The translations under genes and the position numbers were made by a program. The notes beneath the pieces are model-generated. The model had not been told where the DNA came from. It saw only the letters and a list, made by a program, of their open reading frames with translations, and ran no database searches. Shown here one piece after another: positions 23,964 to 35,975 of a stretch of 64,000 nucleotides of DNA. The stretch comes from Sclerodactyla briareus (lineage: Eukaryota > Echinodermata > Holothuroidea > Dendrochirotida > Sclerodactylidae), in contig JAODTK010003209.1 in NCBI GenBank assembly GCA_026419785.1, positions 186,001 to 250,000 on the forward strand, written 5' to 3'. Numbering within the stretch: position 1 is the stretch's first letter; each line of letters starts with the position of its first letter.

Positions 23964-24302
23964 GGAATCGATTACGAAATACCACGCGGACACGCGGGCG
24001 GGCGGAAAAAATCTCTACATGACCGATTCGAGAAAACGCCCGCCCGCCCGCCCGCCCGCCCGCCCGCGTGCATGAAAACGGCTCCATTGAAAATAACGAT
24101 GAGCGATTTTTAGAGACGCCCGCCCCGCGTTCTGGAACGCGGCCTAAAATGTATTCATCTAGGCAATGGTAACACTGGGACCGCCGGTTCTGTTCAATTT
24201 GAGTATTGAGTGACCACGATCAGACTGTTAAACGAGCGAATTTCCATGCCGATTAATTTTCTTCTACATTTTTTTTAGTCCTTGACTGAAGGACTATGGG
24301 TC

Positions 24303-24340
24303 ACGCGGTGTGTGTGTGGTGTGTGTGCGCGTGTGCGGGA
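24303..24340 (+). repeat. (TG)n dinucleotide tract
   Basis: Imperfect TG/CG alternation (potential Z-DNA). Confidence 0.85.
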
Positions 24341-24594
24341 GGCTGTGACCCGGCTTGTACACGATAAGTGGGAGACGCAAAGTCGGACTGTTCTCATATT
24401 TGGTTAATGGATCACCCGCCATTGAGTGATGATCCCTATGGTTTTGGAGAGGTCAAAGGTAATTTAGGATCAACAGAGGCGAAAAGTGAAGTTCATTAGG
24501 CAGCTCCAAACTGGGTGTTGTTTGTCAAACTTGTGGTAAATTTATGCATAAGATAGAATAGTAGAGGTGAAATATGGATATTACCTAAATATCC

Positions 24595-24760
24595 GGGAAG
24601 GTGCGAAGGTCATAAACAAAGTGATTCCTAGGATATCTCATGAACGAAACATATTAGGGGGATGTCCTAAGGAAAGTTTTGTTCGTCTGCAAAAATACCA
24701 TCTAAGGGGCCTAATTTGACCCGTGTGACCTTTTGACCTTGTGGACTTTTTGCGGACGGA
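24595..24760 (+). repeat. TGACC-rich dispersed repeat, copy 1
   Basis: Core 24631-24740: GATATCTCATGAACGAAAC, ATATTAGGGGGATGTCC, AAAGTTTTGTTCGTCTGC, then CCATCTAAGGGGCC and TTTGACCCGTGTGACC. A DR2-type pair TGACCT-TT-TGACCT lies at 24726-24739. Copy 2 is at 25070-25186, and an inverted copy at 63651-63710. Confidence 0.8.
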
Positions 24761-25069
24761 CGGGATTCGTTCGCCGAGGACGAACTAGAAAAGCAAATAA
24801 ACTACCTTTACGTTGCTCAGTAACCAAGTTATTGACTGTTTTAGCGAAAGGTCATGAAGTTCACAGCTCTAAGAGGGCTATGACTTGAGTTCAGAAGAGC
24901 CGAGTGACTTGCCATTCATGTTTTGAAATAGGTTTGCTGACCTCTAATACTGAACCTTTGACACCAAGGTAGAAAGTCAAAGGTTAATTTGTAAAGGAAA
25001 AGAAAAGAAAAGGCCAAAAAGTGATCTCCTCCCCCTTCCTTCTCCCCCCCTTTTCTCCCCTTTTCATAT

Positions 25070-25190
25070 GGATATTTCATAAACGAAACATTTTAGGGAG
25101 GATGTCGTAATTGAAAGTTTGGTTCGTCTTTGCGAAATACATCTGATGGACTTAATTTGACCCTCATGTGACCTATTTGATCTTGGACCT
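25070..25190 (+). repeat. TGACC-rich dispersed repeat, copy 2
   Basis: GATATTTCATAAACGAAAC, ATTTTAGGGAGGATGTCG, AAAGTTTGGTTCGTCT and TTTGACCCTCATGTGACC align in order with the copy at 24631-24740, about 440 bp upstream. Confidence 0.8.
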
Positions 25191-26070
25191 TTGTGCCTAC
25201 CCCCCAATATCCATGCAGATACAAAAAAAAAACAACAGTACCATACTGTCTCAAATTTCCTGCTGCTTTACACTTCTGCAGTTACCTTGTGAAAATCAGA
25301 AAATAGGATCACCATCCGCTAGCGATGCTCGTACAGGTCCAGCTAGGAAGGATATGGGAGGGGACGGGTGTGGTTGAGTCACATGTCAGTAGACCTACGT
25401 AATACAGTGTACCAGAAATGAAGGGAAACTCCAAGTTTCGGCACCAACCTCAGATTTCTGAATTTTATGAAGGTTGACAGGTTCCCCCCCCCATGGACAA
25501 TCAGCCGACATTTAACACTACAAAAAATGCAAAAACGCTTTTGGGGGTCATTGAGGTCGTTATTTCTGCTGTTTGAGGTTTATATCAGTCAAACGCTGAC
25601 GCTATGGAATGTATACATTTACGCTCATAAGGAAAATACGGACGCGAACTCAATACTCCAACCACCCCCCCCCTCCAGGAGAAACAAGGCGACCGCCCCC
25701 AGTTTCTCGCTGGTGCGCGATCACGTGCGTTTCTTCCACTTGTACCATACAAATAAATTATAAGTCATTCTCTTGTCGCCTAGGTTTTGGGATTGCATTC
25801 AACATAAACACCCCATAATCAGTGACCAATTTCAAATCATAAGGTGGATTATGACAATGTCTACCAAAATGGGTAGACGTGTGTGGAAATGTGACTAAAA
25901 TTTCCAAAATGCAAATTAGACACAACACTCGACTTCCATAGACCATTTCGCATGGACCAATAGTGGACCCATCAAACGTTTCAGGGGAATCCAACAAACT
26001 TGAATGTTAGCATGAATGACGTAAAATTATACACATGAAAAACACAGTGATGGAGTCTACGTTAATTTGT

Positions 26071-26083
26071 GGGGGGGGGGGGG
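26071..26083 (+). repeat. Poly-G tract (13)
   Basis: Uninterrupted run of G. Confidence 0.95.
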
Positions 26084-26800
26084 ACTAAAGGGCAGGACCA
26101 TATCACTAGCTTAATGAAAATCGAACAAAATTTGAATTTGAATAAATATGCAAAATAGACAACACTGAATTGGCATATAGTGACCGCCAGTCTATGCTAA
26201 CAATGTCGGGAGTAAAGGGTAATTCCTTAGCTCACCAAGGTATTTTCTCAGTTGTAAATTGTAGTAAAAGGTTCCAAAATAACCTTGCATTAACAAGCAT
26301 TAATGGTTACTGTTGCACCTGAGCCTACAGCATTGTCTTTGAGGGGGAGGGGAAGGTGATTGACAAGCTTTTGTTTAATTTTTATATTGCACTTCATTTG
26401 GATAGTGTGATATTCATATTAGACCATAACAACTGAGAACTACTACGTTCTCACATCAAGAATACAGCAACAATAAAGCAATTTCCATTCATAGTCGTGT
26501 ATCCTGTTATAAGTTGAAGTCTATGATCTTGTACACCAGGCACAATTGGCTCCCAATATATAACTGCACAAAGGGGCGGCGCTCACAGGGTGGCAGGGAG
26601 GGCGGCTTCCCCCCCCCACCCCTATGGGTTTGGGGCCGAAAAAATTAAAAATGACAGATGAGGTTTCAATGCGCACGTTCGTCGGGGGTGGGGGTGAATA
26701 TACGTTACCCTAAAATACGTGATCTAACTTGGTTAGTTCCATTAGTTCTTCATCGAGAATCAATCAGACTCGAATGTTGCTGAATATAGCCTTCGCAAAT
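26084..26800. other. Unassigned AT-rich DNA with short G/C tracts
   Basis: Nothing coding recognised. Short G- and C-rich stretches occur at 26340-26355, 26609-26630 and 26678-26692. Confidence 0.5.
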
Positions 26801-26911
26801 GTAGCGTATGTTACCAGGCGGCGAGCGGGGGAGGGGGGGGGGTGGGTGTGGGGTGTCAAACCCCTCCCGATTTAAGTTCAATCGTCGTCGGCAAATGTTC
26901 GGTCTGTCGGC

Positions 26912-27072
26912 AAGAAAGGGAAAGAGGAAGAAAAGAAGAGGAAAAGAGGGGAGGAGAAGGAAGAGGAAAGGAGGAGAGGAGGAAATGAAGAAAGAGGGGG
27001 CAGGGGAGGGAAGGAAAAGGGAAGGGGGGAGTGAGAGGAAGGCAGAGAATGGAAAGTGGAATAGAAAGAAAA
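26912..27072 (+). repeat. Polypurine (GA-rich) tract
   Basis: About 160 bp almost free of pyrimidines on the plus strand (AAGAGGAAG-type words). It produces long spurious frames rich in Lys/Arg/Glu/Gly on plus and Ser/Pro/Phe/Leu on minus, and these are not genes. Long homopurine mirror-like tracts can adopt triplex DNA. Confidence 0.9.
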
Positions 27073-27189
27073 ACAACGGAGCAAGACTTATTATCGGCAA
27101 TTAGACTTTGGCTCTCATCTAATGACCATCAGCGTCGGCCAGAGGAATGGCACGTCGGCAAAAATTAGATAATGTGACGGCCCGGTCGA

Positions 27190-28060
27190 TCGCCGTCAGG
27201 TAAGTGGGACGAGTGACCGAGTCTGTCGGATTTCTACAGAAGAGGAAATGAAGCGTACGTTAGCGTGTGACATTCTATTTTCATGAGTTTGTCAGTTTTT
27301 GTTTCCTATTGGTCCTATATTTCCAGAGATACATTATTTCGGAGCCATTTTGCTGAGAACAATTAAGAAAGGGAACAAATTTTTTCCCAGACTCAACAAT
27401 GAACATTCGGTTTTAGGCGTGGAAATCATGCGAGTGGCAGAAGTGCAAAAGTGGAAAGATTGTCTGGAATTTGTACTAAATGACTGAAATTGGTCAATGC
27501 CTCGTCAATGAAGTGTCAATTTTTTGCGCGCTTCGCGCGCAGGGGTATCTGATGGTCTGCTTCATACCACCGAGCTGCAATGAAAATCGGGGCATGGTTT
27601 GGGATTCGGGCAGAATTTGGGAGTTCCATATTGAAAGGGTCCCGAGTTACGTGGTGAGCGGGGTCGAGTAATTACGGAACGCTCCTTTTTACTAAAAAAT
27701 TGCCACCAGATTGCATGGAGGACGTTCCAATATTCAGAATTTTCCAAAGGGAAAATACCCTTATTAGTGAAAAGGCTCAATGTAACTTGCAAACTTTGCA
27801 GAGCCTTCTGGTCTTATATGGTGACCACGTGGCATTCGTGTCACTCCGAACCATGCCGATTTACGCCATACATATCTTCAATTTGCATTAGGAACAAAAG
27901 TTTGGGCAGAGCAGCCTGCTACCTGACACAAAAACGTAGACTAGTAGCCTACAGTTCATATGGTTTATTTTTTGTCAGGGTGGATGTTGACGTAGATAAC
28001 ACTTACCAAAGTGTATCCATTGTGGCGCCATGTTGCCAATCAAGCAGTATAATGACAAAA
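27190..28060. other. Unassigned DNA
   Basis: Contains an isolated consensus donor-like word CAGGTAAGT (27197-27205) with no partner exon, and a perfect 6-bp GC hairpin at 27526-27540. Frames of 62-128 codons match nothing I know. Confidence 0.4.
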
Positions 28061-28245
28061 AAAACGACAAAGGGGAGGGGGTCCCCTTCCCCTATAGGAC
28101 ACTCCCCCATTGTCAGATATGCAAGCCAAAGCTGCCCCTCCCCCTATCGTTAAACCATGGCGCCGCCCTGCTACACAGTCTATTTCATCCCCCAATCCCT
28201 CCCCTAATTCCCGTGCTGAAAAATCCAAATAATGTAGGCCTATCT
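28060..28245 (+). repeat. Pyrimidine-rich repeat, copy B of the 1949-2030 family
   Basis: Contains CCCCTTCCCC-type stretches, then TACACAGTCTATTTCATC, AATCCCTCCCCT, GTGCTGAAAAATCC and AATAATGTAGGCC, matching the order at 1949-2030. Confidence 0.45.
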
Positions 28246-28779
28246 AACCATGTTGCTTTAAGGCCTGTCTCAAGTTTATAATGAAACCAGCACCAATCCA
28301 TTTCTGGGCCAGCACTCATTGTTTACAGATTCACATAGCAGGCAGGGGAATGATGACAGACAATAAAACAAATCTCCTCCTGCGAGATTCCCAGATGAGG
28401 GGTGGAGGAATATACTAGGCTTAGGTTTCCTTTTCCGTGGCCGAAGGATAGCAGGGAGAGGGTGGCTAATATCAGTCAAAAGTGTATGGAGTTTGGTAGG
28501 GGAGCTATTTCATCATTTCAATACTTCTACAATTAGGATTTGTAATTGGCGGGATTGACGTTTGAAACTAACAGTGTTTTATGAAATATTCCGATCACAA
28601 ATAAGACGCAATGGCTCAAAAACATCAGGCTATCGCACACAGTCTTAGAGGTTGTTGCAGGAAATGTTATTATTGGAGTTTTTGGTCCCAAAATGACCTT
28701 GAATGACTTTGATGCATAACGGTTTTTATGAAACATGTTACCCTGATAATATGCAGCATGTCCCAAAAGTAGCCCTATA

Positions 28780-29480
28780 GCACATAGCCACTTTTTTTAT
28801 TATTTGGCAGGTTGTGACCTTGAATGACCTTTATTGTTTTTATGGAAAAATGCTTGCTTACATGTGATGCTCCAAGTCGTAAAAGTATATGTAATCAGAT
28901 ACACACACCCAAAAGGTATCAAAACCAACCTTTGACCCCTTACCACTTGAAAAAGGTGTCAGATTGAAGCGAGAGGTGGTTTGTAGCACACAGAGCTCTA
29001 TCCACATATCTAAATGACAGTTATTTTTCTTGTCCTATAACTCCTAAAATAAAGCACAGTTTTCGGAATTGAACCTTGACCTTTGACCTTGCCATTCGAT
29101 GTTGTTTGATACACCCAAGAAAAAAATCACCATGTCAAATCTCTGAACCACCCAACGCACTATTCGATCGTTGTCTTTTTTAAACAAAACTTTTTAGCGA
29201 TTTTTTCTAAATTATGCAAAATTAGTCACATTAATGACCTTCAGTGACTTGAAACTGTTGTAAATTGGTCAGATTGAAGGTGTACCATCGCACCAAGTTT
29301 CATGGAAATTCAACCAACTTCAAAAATCTACATAGATTATGCAAATTGGACTACTTACATGCAAATAAGTCACAATAAATGTCCTCGGGTGAATGTCACT
29401 ACTGCCAAAAGGTTATCGGGATACGAATAATCATCTCCACCGAGTTCATGAAAAATCCAAGAAACTTCTAAGAAATCGCA
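28780..29480 (+). repeat. TGACC-rich dispersed repeat block
   Basis: Dense TGACCT/TGACCC words (28813-28830, 28930, 29077-29089, 29235) with repeated phrases on attaching ATTATGCAAATTNGACTACTTA (29334-29356 and 29482-29503). It reads as an old tandem or nested repeat of the same compositional family as 24631 and 63350. No coding potential. Confidence 0.6.
29077..29089 (-). promoter_or_regulatory. Perfect DR1 sequence (nuclear-receptor-type half-sites)
   Basis: The minus strand reads AGGTCAAAGGTCA, two AGGTCA half-sites separated by one base. This is the binding consensus of RXR-type heterodimers, HNF4 and COUP-TF. It sits inside a repeat, not near a recognised promoter, so function is unproven. 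Confidence 0.4.
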
Positions 29481-29503
29481 TAAATTATGCAATTTAGACT
29501 ACT

Positions 29504-32500
29504 TAATGAGCACTTTAATGCTGGGAATCTAATACGTCATTACACTCCATACGCATCGGCCCATCTTGAGTATAGCTTGTGAACTGCATCACCAATGCAT
29601 AAACGACAAGGAAAAATCTGTACACAAGCTTCCAGAACCAATTTCATTAAATATTGCCAAATTTATGCCAAATGGATAGGTCTTTCGGGTACGAAAAGGG
29701 AGCATTACGAACAACTATTCACGTACACCTCCACAGAGAGGTTCAGCATGAAAGCGTTCATGGTCGGAGAATCGAACCGGCACATACGGACAGAAGCACG
29801 AACAGACGGACAGACAGAACCCACACACAATGTGAGCACTATGTCTCTCCTTGAACAAAGTTCAGCGATTACACAAAAAAGGCAAGGAAGCACTACGCAG
29901 TGTTGCGTTCTTGTTTGTTTCGAACACGACGATTCGATTATGTGGAATGACTGGCACCCAGTTGAAATTAATTAATAAACCATTCAGCCCGCCAATTTGC
30001 ATAAATAAGTACCCGCGCCATAGTGTGTAAACCCATAGTTCAAATGGGAAGGAGAATGTAAGACTCTAATCCAGATTTTTGTCCTATTCTCGGCAATCTA
30101 CGGATGTAGTGGATTAAGGAATCATCGGACGAGGAGCGCTGTGTTTGTTCATGTATTTGTGATTTACAAACATTCGTTCGGTAAATGTTTTCCCCTTTTT
30201 TCGTTTCCATCATTTATGCTCATCAAACTTGGTTACAAGCAGGGAAATTAATAAATAATATTTACAGAACGAAAAGGCTATGGGGATGTCCAAATGGTTC
30301 GAAATAAAAATGCAAGGCATAATCATTACTATCAATATACGCATTACCCTTATACAAAAAACGAAAAAAAAAACTGAACTTATTCAAGTTTCAGACAACA
30401 AATGAATATTCAAAAATATTAGTACAAAATCATTGATATCAAGACTGTATAAGAGGAATGATCATTAAGCCGCCAATTGACTCTACGAGGATCAACTGTG
30501 GCGTATCATTATTTGAAGTCACACATACGAATTGCCCTCAATCCTAAGATCGGTTAAAATTAGTGATAAACGATTAGGAATAGCAAAATTCATGTAATAG
30601 GACCTAACACGAACGACATGAGTGGTACTACTCGAGGACCCTCGAAAATATGCAAGAGACTGGACTTTTTCCCTATTTTATGATACACTTGGAATACCTT
30701 CACCGGGTAACGGAATGAGGCAATGTTCTGTTTGGAGGACCTTCAGTGGGGTCCCCTACTTGACGACGTAAGCGGCAAAATGGCCTACCCCTCGTCCACT
30801 CCTGCTCCGATCCCGTGTGCCGAGCGTCCAGCGTGAATGTAAACAGGAACAATGTTTGCAGTATACAAGTCTCTTGTATGGACCCGACCGAGGATTCGGA
30901 CAACCCAATCTTCCAGGGGAAGGCCGACGGTTTTCACCGACGGTGCCAAAACGCTCGTATTGTCATGGTTACGAAGAGTAATTGCCCATCAGGCGAACGT
31001 AAACCCAAGTGTGCTGTGCAAACTCTCTTCTTGAGTAGAAGATGCGAATACGTCGGCGGATGGATTGTCGCATGCTCTGGATATAAAACACTATACCACG
31101 TTAGGGTACTTTTGAGATACCAAACTGCAAATCACCGTTACCATTCAAGTTTTCGATATGTAATTCACGATGGAGATGGATACCTCTTGCTCTTAAGCCC
31201 ACGCCTGTCCGCACCTCCAGTTACAGTCGATCCGTTTCAATCCTCCAGTGGGTATAACAATATACGGTACCGACAAGCTATACCATGACAATTTAAATTA
31301 TTGATTGCTTCCCGTCAGAGCGGCGCAGGGGTCCATGTGAATACTCGCCCTACGTATCATGTCTAATTATTTATCTAGCGAAAAACTTCAGGAACGGAAA
31401 AAAAAAACAAACAAAACAAAGCTATACTCGATTAGTCCCAAAAGTTTGGAAGTATTGTATGTTAAAACGCGCGAATAATGATGGCAATCGATTGAGTATC
31501 ATCAAGCAGCTTATGTCAAAACACGAGTTTTTTAGGTAGGGTTAGTTTTTAATGAAAAACTGAAAACGGATACAAACGTTCTTTCTTTTAACTGAAAAAA
31601 AAACTTTACTGATTGGCTCATCGCAGAATCATCAACTGTTTGATGATGGCAACATCATGTATTTAGGCCCTCTCTGGGGGCCTTCGTTCGGGGATTCCCC
31701 GTTCAGTTCATTGTTCCGGACCTTGGACAGTGCTGCATTTAGTTGTGAGTCCAGTGCGTTGTCGCTCTCCAATGATGTATCGTTGGGAAACTGATTTGAA
31801 TATTAGATAGGTGGAGAGTGACGTTATTGCAGGTTCTGGAAGCACGCTTGCCTCGGTTGTCTCTGGTCACTGTCGGAAGAAAGTAATTTTCTCTGCTGTC
31901 TATTCACGGGCCACACGGTCATGGGTAGGATTAGTGCATAATTGAAATAAAACGTTGGCCAGCCAAACTGCAATCTTCAACTCAAACCAGTCAAAACAGG
32001 GGATGATGAGGCTAGTTAGGTATCCTGGCCCCCACATCCACGATTGGTGATGCTAACAAACAGTACAAAAGAGATCAGAAAACAAACAGTTATGTTTTTC
32101 CGAACAGAAGATTCAGAAAATTTCTAAGGAATCTACCGATGGCTAGAATATCACTTCATTAAGTAGCCCAGGGGCACGTATCGTTTAGGATGACTTTTCC
32201 GGGATGTTTGGGGTCTAAGATTGCCTTGACTAAAAATAAAAAACCATGGTCACAGCAATAATTATTCTAATGGAAATTGCCGAGAACGATCGACCACAAT
32301 ATCGATTGGCAGAGCCCTATGATTTAGAGACCAAGCCATGAAAAAATTATTAATATGTTTTGCATGTATCTGTTGATGTTGCTTAATGTGGCGTCGTAGG
32401 ATAGAGTTTAATGCGAAGTCAATTATAGAAACCGTTAATCGCCGTATCAGGAGGAGGGGTCGATATGAATTTTTGCTGTTGTGCATTTCAGGTTGAATTT

Positions 32501-33230
32501 ACAAGGTAATTTGCAATCACACCTCAGTGATGTTAACGGTTATTCAGCCCCAATAGATATTATGGATCATATAACGCAAATTTCAGAGAAATAAATGTTC
32601 AGGGCTCGGGTGATCAGCAACTATCTTGTGCTAATGACTAGGAATTGACCATAAGGAGTTTCAGAATTCGCCTAAACCATAAACTACTTGGAAAATCACA
32701 GAACAGAAATTCCTAGAGTCGATTTTACCGAAGCAATATTTCGTCTGGTTACATCATTAGCTTCAGAAAACATCTGTCGCATGTATTGATTGCCTTCAAC
32801 CACTCAGCTTTTTGACCCGGGGCCGAAACATTGTTACTTTGAACCAACAGTGTGAGTGGAAAGGAAAAATGACCTCAGTTATATGGTCAACTCCCAAATA
32901 TTACTCTATATTGTAGTGATTAAAAAATGGCCAAAATAATGTAAAATAATCAATTTTGCACGCTGGGGGATGCGAACAGATTTGATGAAAATCGTATTCA
33001 TTCCGGAAAGTGACCCTCTTCCCGCAATGCAGGCAATGAAGACATAAATCGTGCCCCAAATTATCCATGCGGCCTTTTTTTCCATAAGTGACAGGATGGA
33101 TTTGTAGATGAAAGCATGGAGAAGAAGCATATTGCCTAAATCCGAAGAAGTTACTGTTCATGAGCCCATAGATTATACATGTAAACGGGAAAAAATAGAA
33201 AACATCAATATCAATAGAAATAGTGTTAGG
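29504..33230. other. Unassigned DNA
   Basis: About 3.7 kb without a recognised gene. The longest frame (30815-31288, plus, 157 codons) is Ser/Tyr/Arg-rich and overlaps a second open frame on each strand. It has no motif I know. The minus frame 32901-33161 contains a C-x2-C-x12-H-x4-H spacing but lacks the hydrophobic core positions of a classical zinc finger. Near 29779-29800 a box B-like word (minus, GGTTCGATTCT) lacks a box A. Confidence 0.35.
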
Positions 33231-33279
33231 CCTTTGTGTGATGGCCGTACTGTACCTCCGATGCTACCCTCATTTAATT

Positions 33280-33380
33280 TTTTTTTTTGTGGGGGGGGGG
33301 GTTTATAGATGCCTGGATCATGCATGGGGGGGGGGGGGGGGATCACAGGGGCCATCCCATAAATCTAAAAATCCCCCCCA
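33280..33380 (+). repeat. T/G homopolymer-rich repeat
   Basis: A poly-T run is followed by poly-G of 11 (33291-33301), a short spacer, poly-G of 16 (33326-33341) and a CCCCCC run (33373-33379). The G-run then C-run layout suggests a GC-foldback or MITE-like repeat. Confidence 0.6.
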
Positions 33381-33754
33381 ATCCCTCAGCGACTCCTCGT
33401 TTGCGCCGGATGGATTTTGAAAAGGAAAAGGAAAGAATTATCTTGATGAATGTGATCCGAAATCGAGCGCTTTTGTACGTGTCAAGCAACAATTCCAAAT
33501 TAGGAACGAATGAATAATGTCATCAGCATTACTACTAAAACTATGTGGTGAGTCATATATTGATTGAGGGGGGTCAGGAGCCAAGAATCCAGAGAAATTT
33601 CACAGTTTTTCATTAATCATTTCATCTGTATTTTATTAGTTCTGAGCCCATCTGTCGTCTAGCATTCACTGATTATGCACACAGCGCTCGACGAGTCAGA
33701 CTTATCATGCTTTTGAACACAGTGCCAAAATTGGGTTCACATGTCCCGCGTTCC

Positions 33755-33759
<5 letters not shown>

Positions 33760-33791
<32 letters not shown>

Positions 33792-33864
33792 TGATGATAT
33801 TTGATTCCAATTTTGAATTGAGACATGACTGCGGGATATGGACGAGTTTTTTTTTTTTTTTTTT
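33760..33864. repeat. Poly-A (30) and poly-T (18) pair
   Basis: Thirty A residues (33760-33789) and, 57 bp further on, eighteen T residues (33847-33864). These are inverted homopolymers and could form a stem. Confidence 0.85.
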
Positions 33865-35750
33865 ACTTCGGAATATGTATAGCCGGATTCAACTTTTCAT
33901 AATTCCGATACTATTCGGAAGCATATGTTGGTTACGTTGACAGTCCACAATGCACCGCGTCCGTATTCCTTAGTTTGCTCGTTGCAATTTTTGTTTCGAA
34001 GATGAATTAACCTACTTCCTAAAAAATGATTTCCTCAAGGAAATTACATTGTTTATTGCAGTCTAACTCAGCTTGTTTTTTGTGCCTGAAATTACCCCGG
34101 AAATGGTATTGGTTTCTATCTGTTAAGGCGTATCACATTACACCACAATATTGACCCCCAAATGTTGATGACACGGCCAATGTCTAAAAGCAAGCCTTAT
34201 ATTGGTAGGGGCCAGGGCGATTTCTACTTTGACTCCTCTTATGTTAACGCTCGCTGAGAATCGATTTTAAAGGACTTCCCTAAAGGGAATTTACTGTACG
34301 AGAGTAAAACGTACTAAACATGGCAACAGGACTCAAGTTACTGTCGTGCGAGAGCCCACAACCAACATATTTGGGGCCATAGTTTTTTCATGTAAAACCA
34401 TAGCATTGAAGACATTCCTCGAGCCATCACCTAAAATGATTTGTTTCCACCAATCATTTCACGTATAGGTTATAGAGTTATGTTTTTGTACAATGCATTG
34501 CATGGTGCTGGATAACCACGAGGTGTACGTACTATTGTCCACTCTGCTAATTGCAAATGGTGACTCCCACAAAGCAACAGAACCTCTGTAGATTATTTGG
34601 TCCCTCAAAATATTGACAAAATCCTCGAATGAGATCAATAGAATATTTGAGGCAATACAACTGGGAGGGTGGAAAGTTTAACAGAACATTAACCTCCGTG
34701 TGCGGTTATTAAAAGTGTCGCGCAATTTACATCATTGTTTAGCCAGAACGCTAGTAGAATTGTGGCACAGGGTAGATCATGAATCTATTCAAGTTGATAG
34801 GTTTAATACCTACTGACAATAGAGGAACGGATTTTCCGAAACGGCCACCTGCCTGGAAACGACCTCATATTGATGCGTTAGAGTCAAAATAAAAAGATAC
34901 ATTATGGTGTAAATTGATTGCTATCGAATATTATTCAGTGGATTGTAATGGTATTAGCCGGAGAGTTCAGCGATCCCCGAACACCAAATCACCCCAAGAC
35001 CAGGAGGCACCAGGATTTGTCGAAGGTGGGAGGGGTGGGCAAGTCCCGACACACAGACACCCCCCTACTCATTTTTCCTTTCCAAAATCATCAATTGAAA
35101 AAAAAATCGTTATTATAATATGTAATATATTTTACATGTAAGCTAAACCAGATGTGCTCTTCCACAAAATCACAAATAAATTGTCGGTGGGGAGAAGGAG
35201 GTCATGTTGAAGTGTAGGCTTTATTGGTGCGTGCCTATCCGTTCTAGGCTCGTGCCACAGGAACATTAATGGTTTTGTCTACAAGTCTACTATAGATTAA
35301 GAGAAGTGAGCGCGGGTACACCATTGAGAGCTTAATGAATCCGTAAACTTTGGGAGGGACTCTAATAGTGAGCAGCTCAAGTATATCTTGGTCTGCTTGA
35401 TTGACATGTGGTGAATAAAACTCCACAGTAGCATGGCTATAGGAACCCCTCGGATGAGGGATTTATGTGAACTGGTTTAAGATTCAATTATTGGCACCTG
35501 TCGACTTTGAGGCTGGACGGTTTGTGTACATTGAAAAGGTCGGGTCTGCATTAGCCAGTACCAACGAAACAGAACTTACCTCATGTCTTCCTCTAATAAA
35601 ATTTCAGTGCGAACATGACATGATTACAGGGATTTGAAGCGTCAACCTTTTAGAGGGACCTTACGGGGAGATGGAGCGTTCGAAAAGATTGTTTTAGTAC
35701 ATCAATGCCATCGATTTATTGGTCGTGCAACAGCCAACAAGACGAGTCTA
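33865..35750. other. Unassigned DNA
   Basis: No gene or clear repeat recognised; frames are at most 77 codons. Confidence 0.5.
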
Positions 35751-35754
35751 GTCG

Positions 35755-35975
35755 GTACAAAGAAATGACCCGAGGTCACAAGGTCATTGGGTCGATTGGG
35801 GTCAAGAGTTAAAGGCGGTCAAAGTAGCTCATCACATGTAATGTATACAGATTAAAAAAAAATTCTGCGTTACAATATAATATACCTTTCAGTGACTTTG
35901 ATTGACCTTGACGTAGCACCAAAGTCAATAGGATTCTTCCTCATTTTTTTGTATGCAACCTACAACCTCCACATA
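35755..35975 (+). repeat. TGACC-rich dispersed repeat, diverged copy
   Basis: GACCCGAGGTCACAAGGTCA, GTGACTTTGATTGACCTTG, GTAGCACCAAAGTCAATAGG and TTCTTCCTC parallel the order near 63720-63770 (TTGACCTAAGCACC, AACAATAGGGTCATCCTCC). Confidence 0.6.

Larger units (their letters stand above)
23381..24150. mobile_element. Inverted-repeat element with (GGGC)n arms, MITE-like
   Basis: The left arm (about 23390-23452: GCCGCGTTTCCATGCACGCG, seven or more GGGC units, then GTTTTCTCGA) is repeated inverted at about 24024-24085 (TCGAGAAAAC, GCCC units, CGCGTGCATGAAAACGGC). Outside the right arm a second inverted GCCGCGTTCCA/GGCGGGCG block lies at 24116-24146. The arms flank a SINE tail and TTA tract. The terminal-inverted-repeat plan fits a non-autonomous DNA transposon or a foldback element. 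No transposase or clear target-site duplication was found. Confidence 0.6.

Noticed and set aside
26750..27104. Proline/serine-rich or lysine-rich proteins on the two strands
   Set aside because: Direct translation of a polypurine tract and G runs.
27197..27205. 5' splice donor CAGGTAAGT marking an exon
   Set aside because: No coding frame or partner acceptor nearby.
29775..29805. tRNA-like box B (minus strand, GGTTCGATTCT)
   Set aside because: No box A upstream; GACAGACGGAC-rich surroundings look like simple sequence.
30815..31288. 157-codon plus-strand gene
   Set aside because: Longest non-repeat frame in its region, but no motif, no start or splice context and overlapping open frames; insufficient support.
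32901..33161. C2H2 zinc finger on the minus strand
   Set aside because: Cys/His spacing fits but the conserved hydrophobic positions do not; a single isolated instance.
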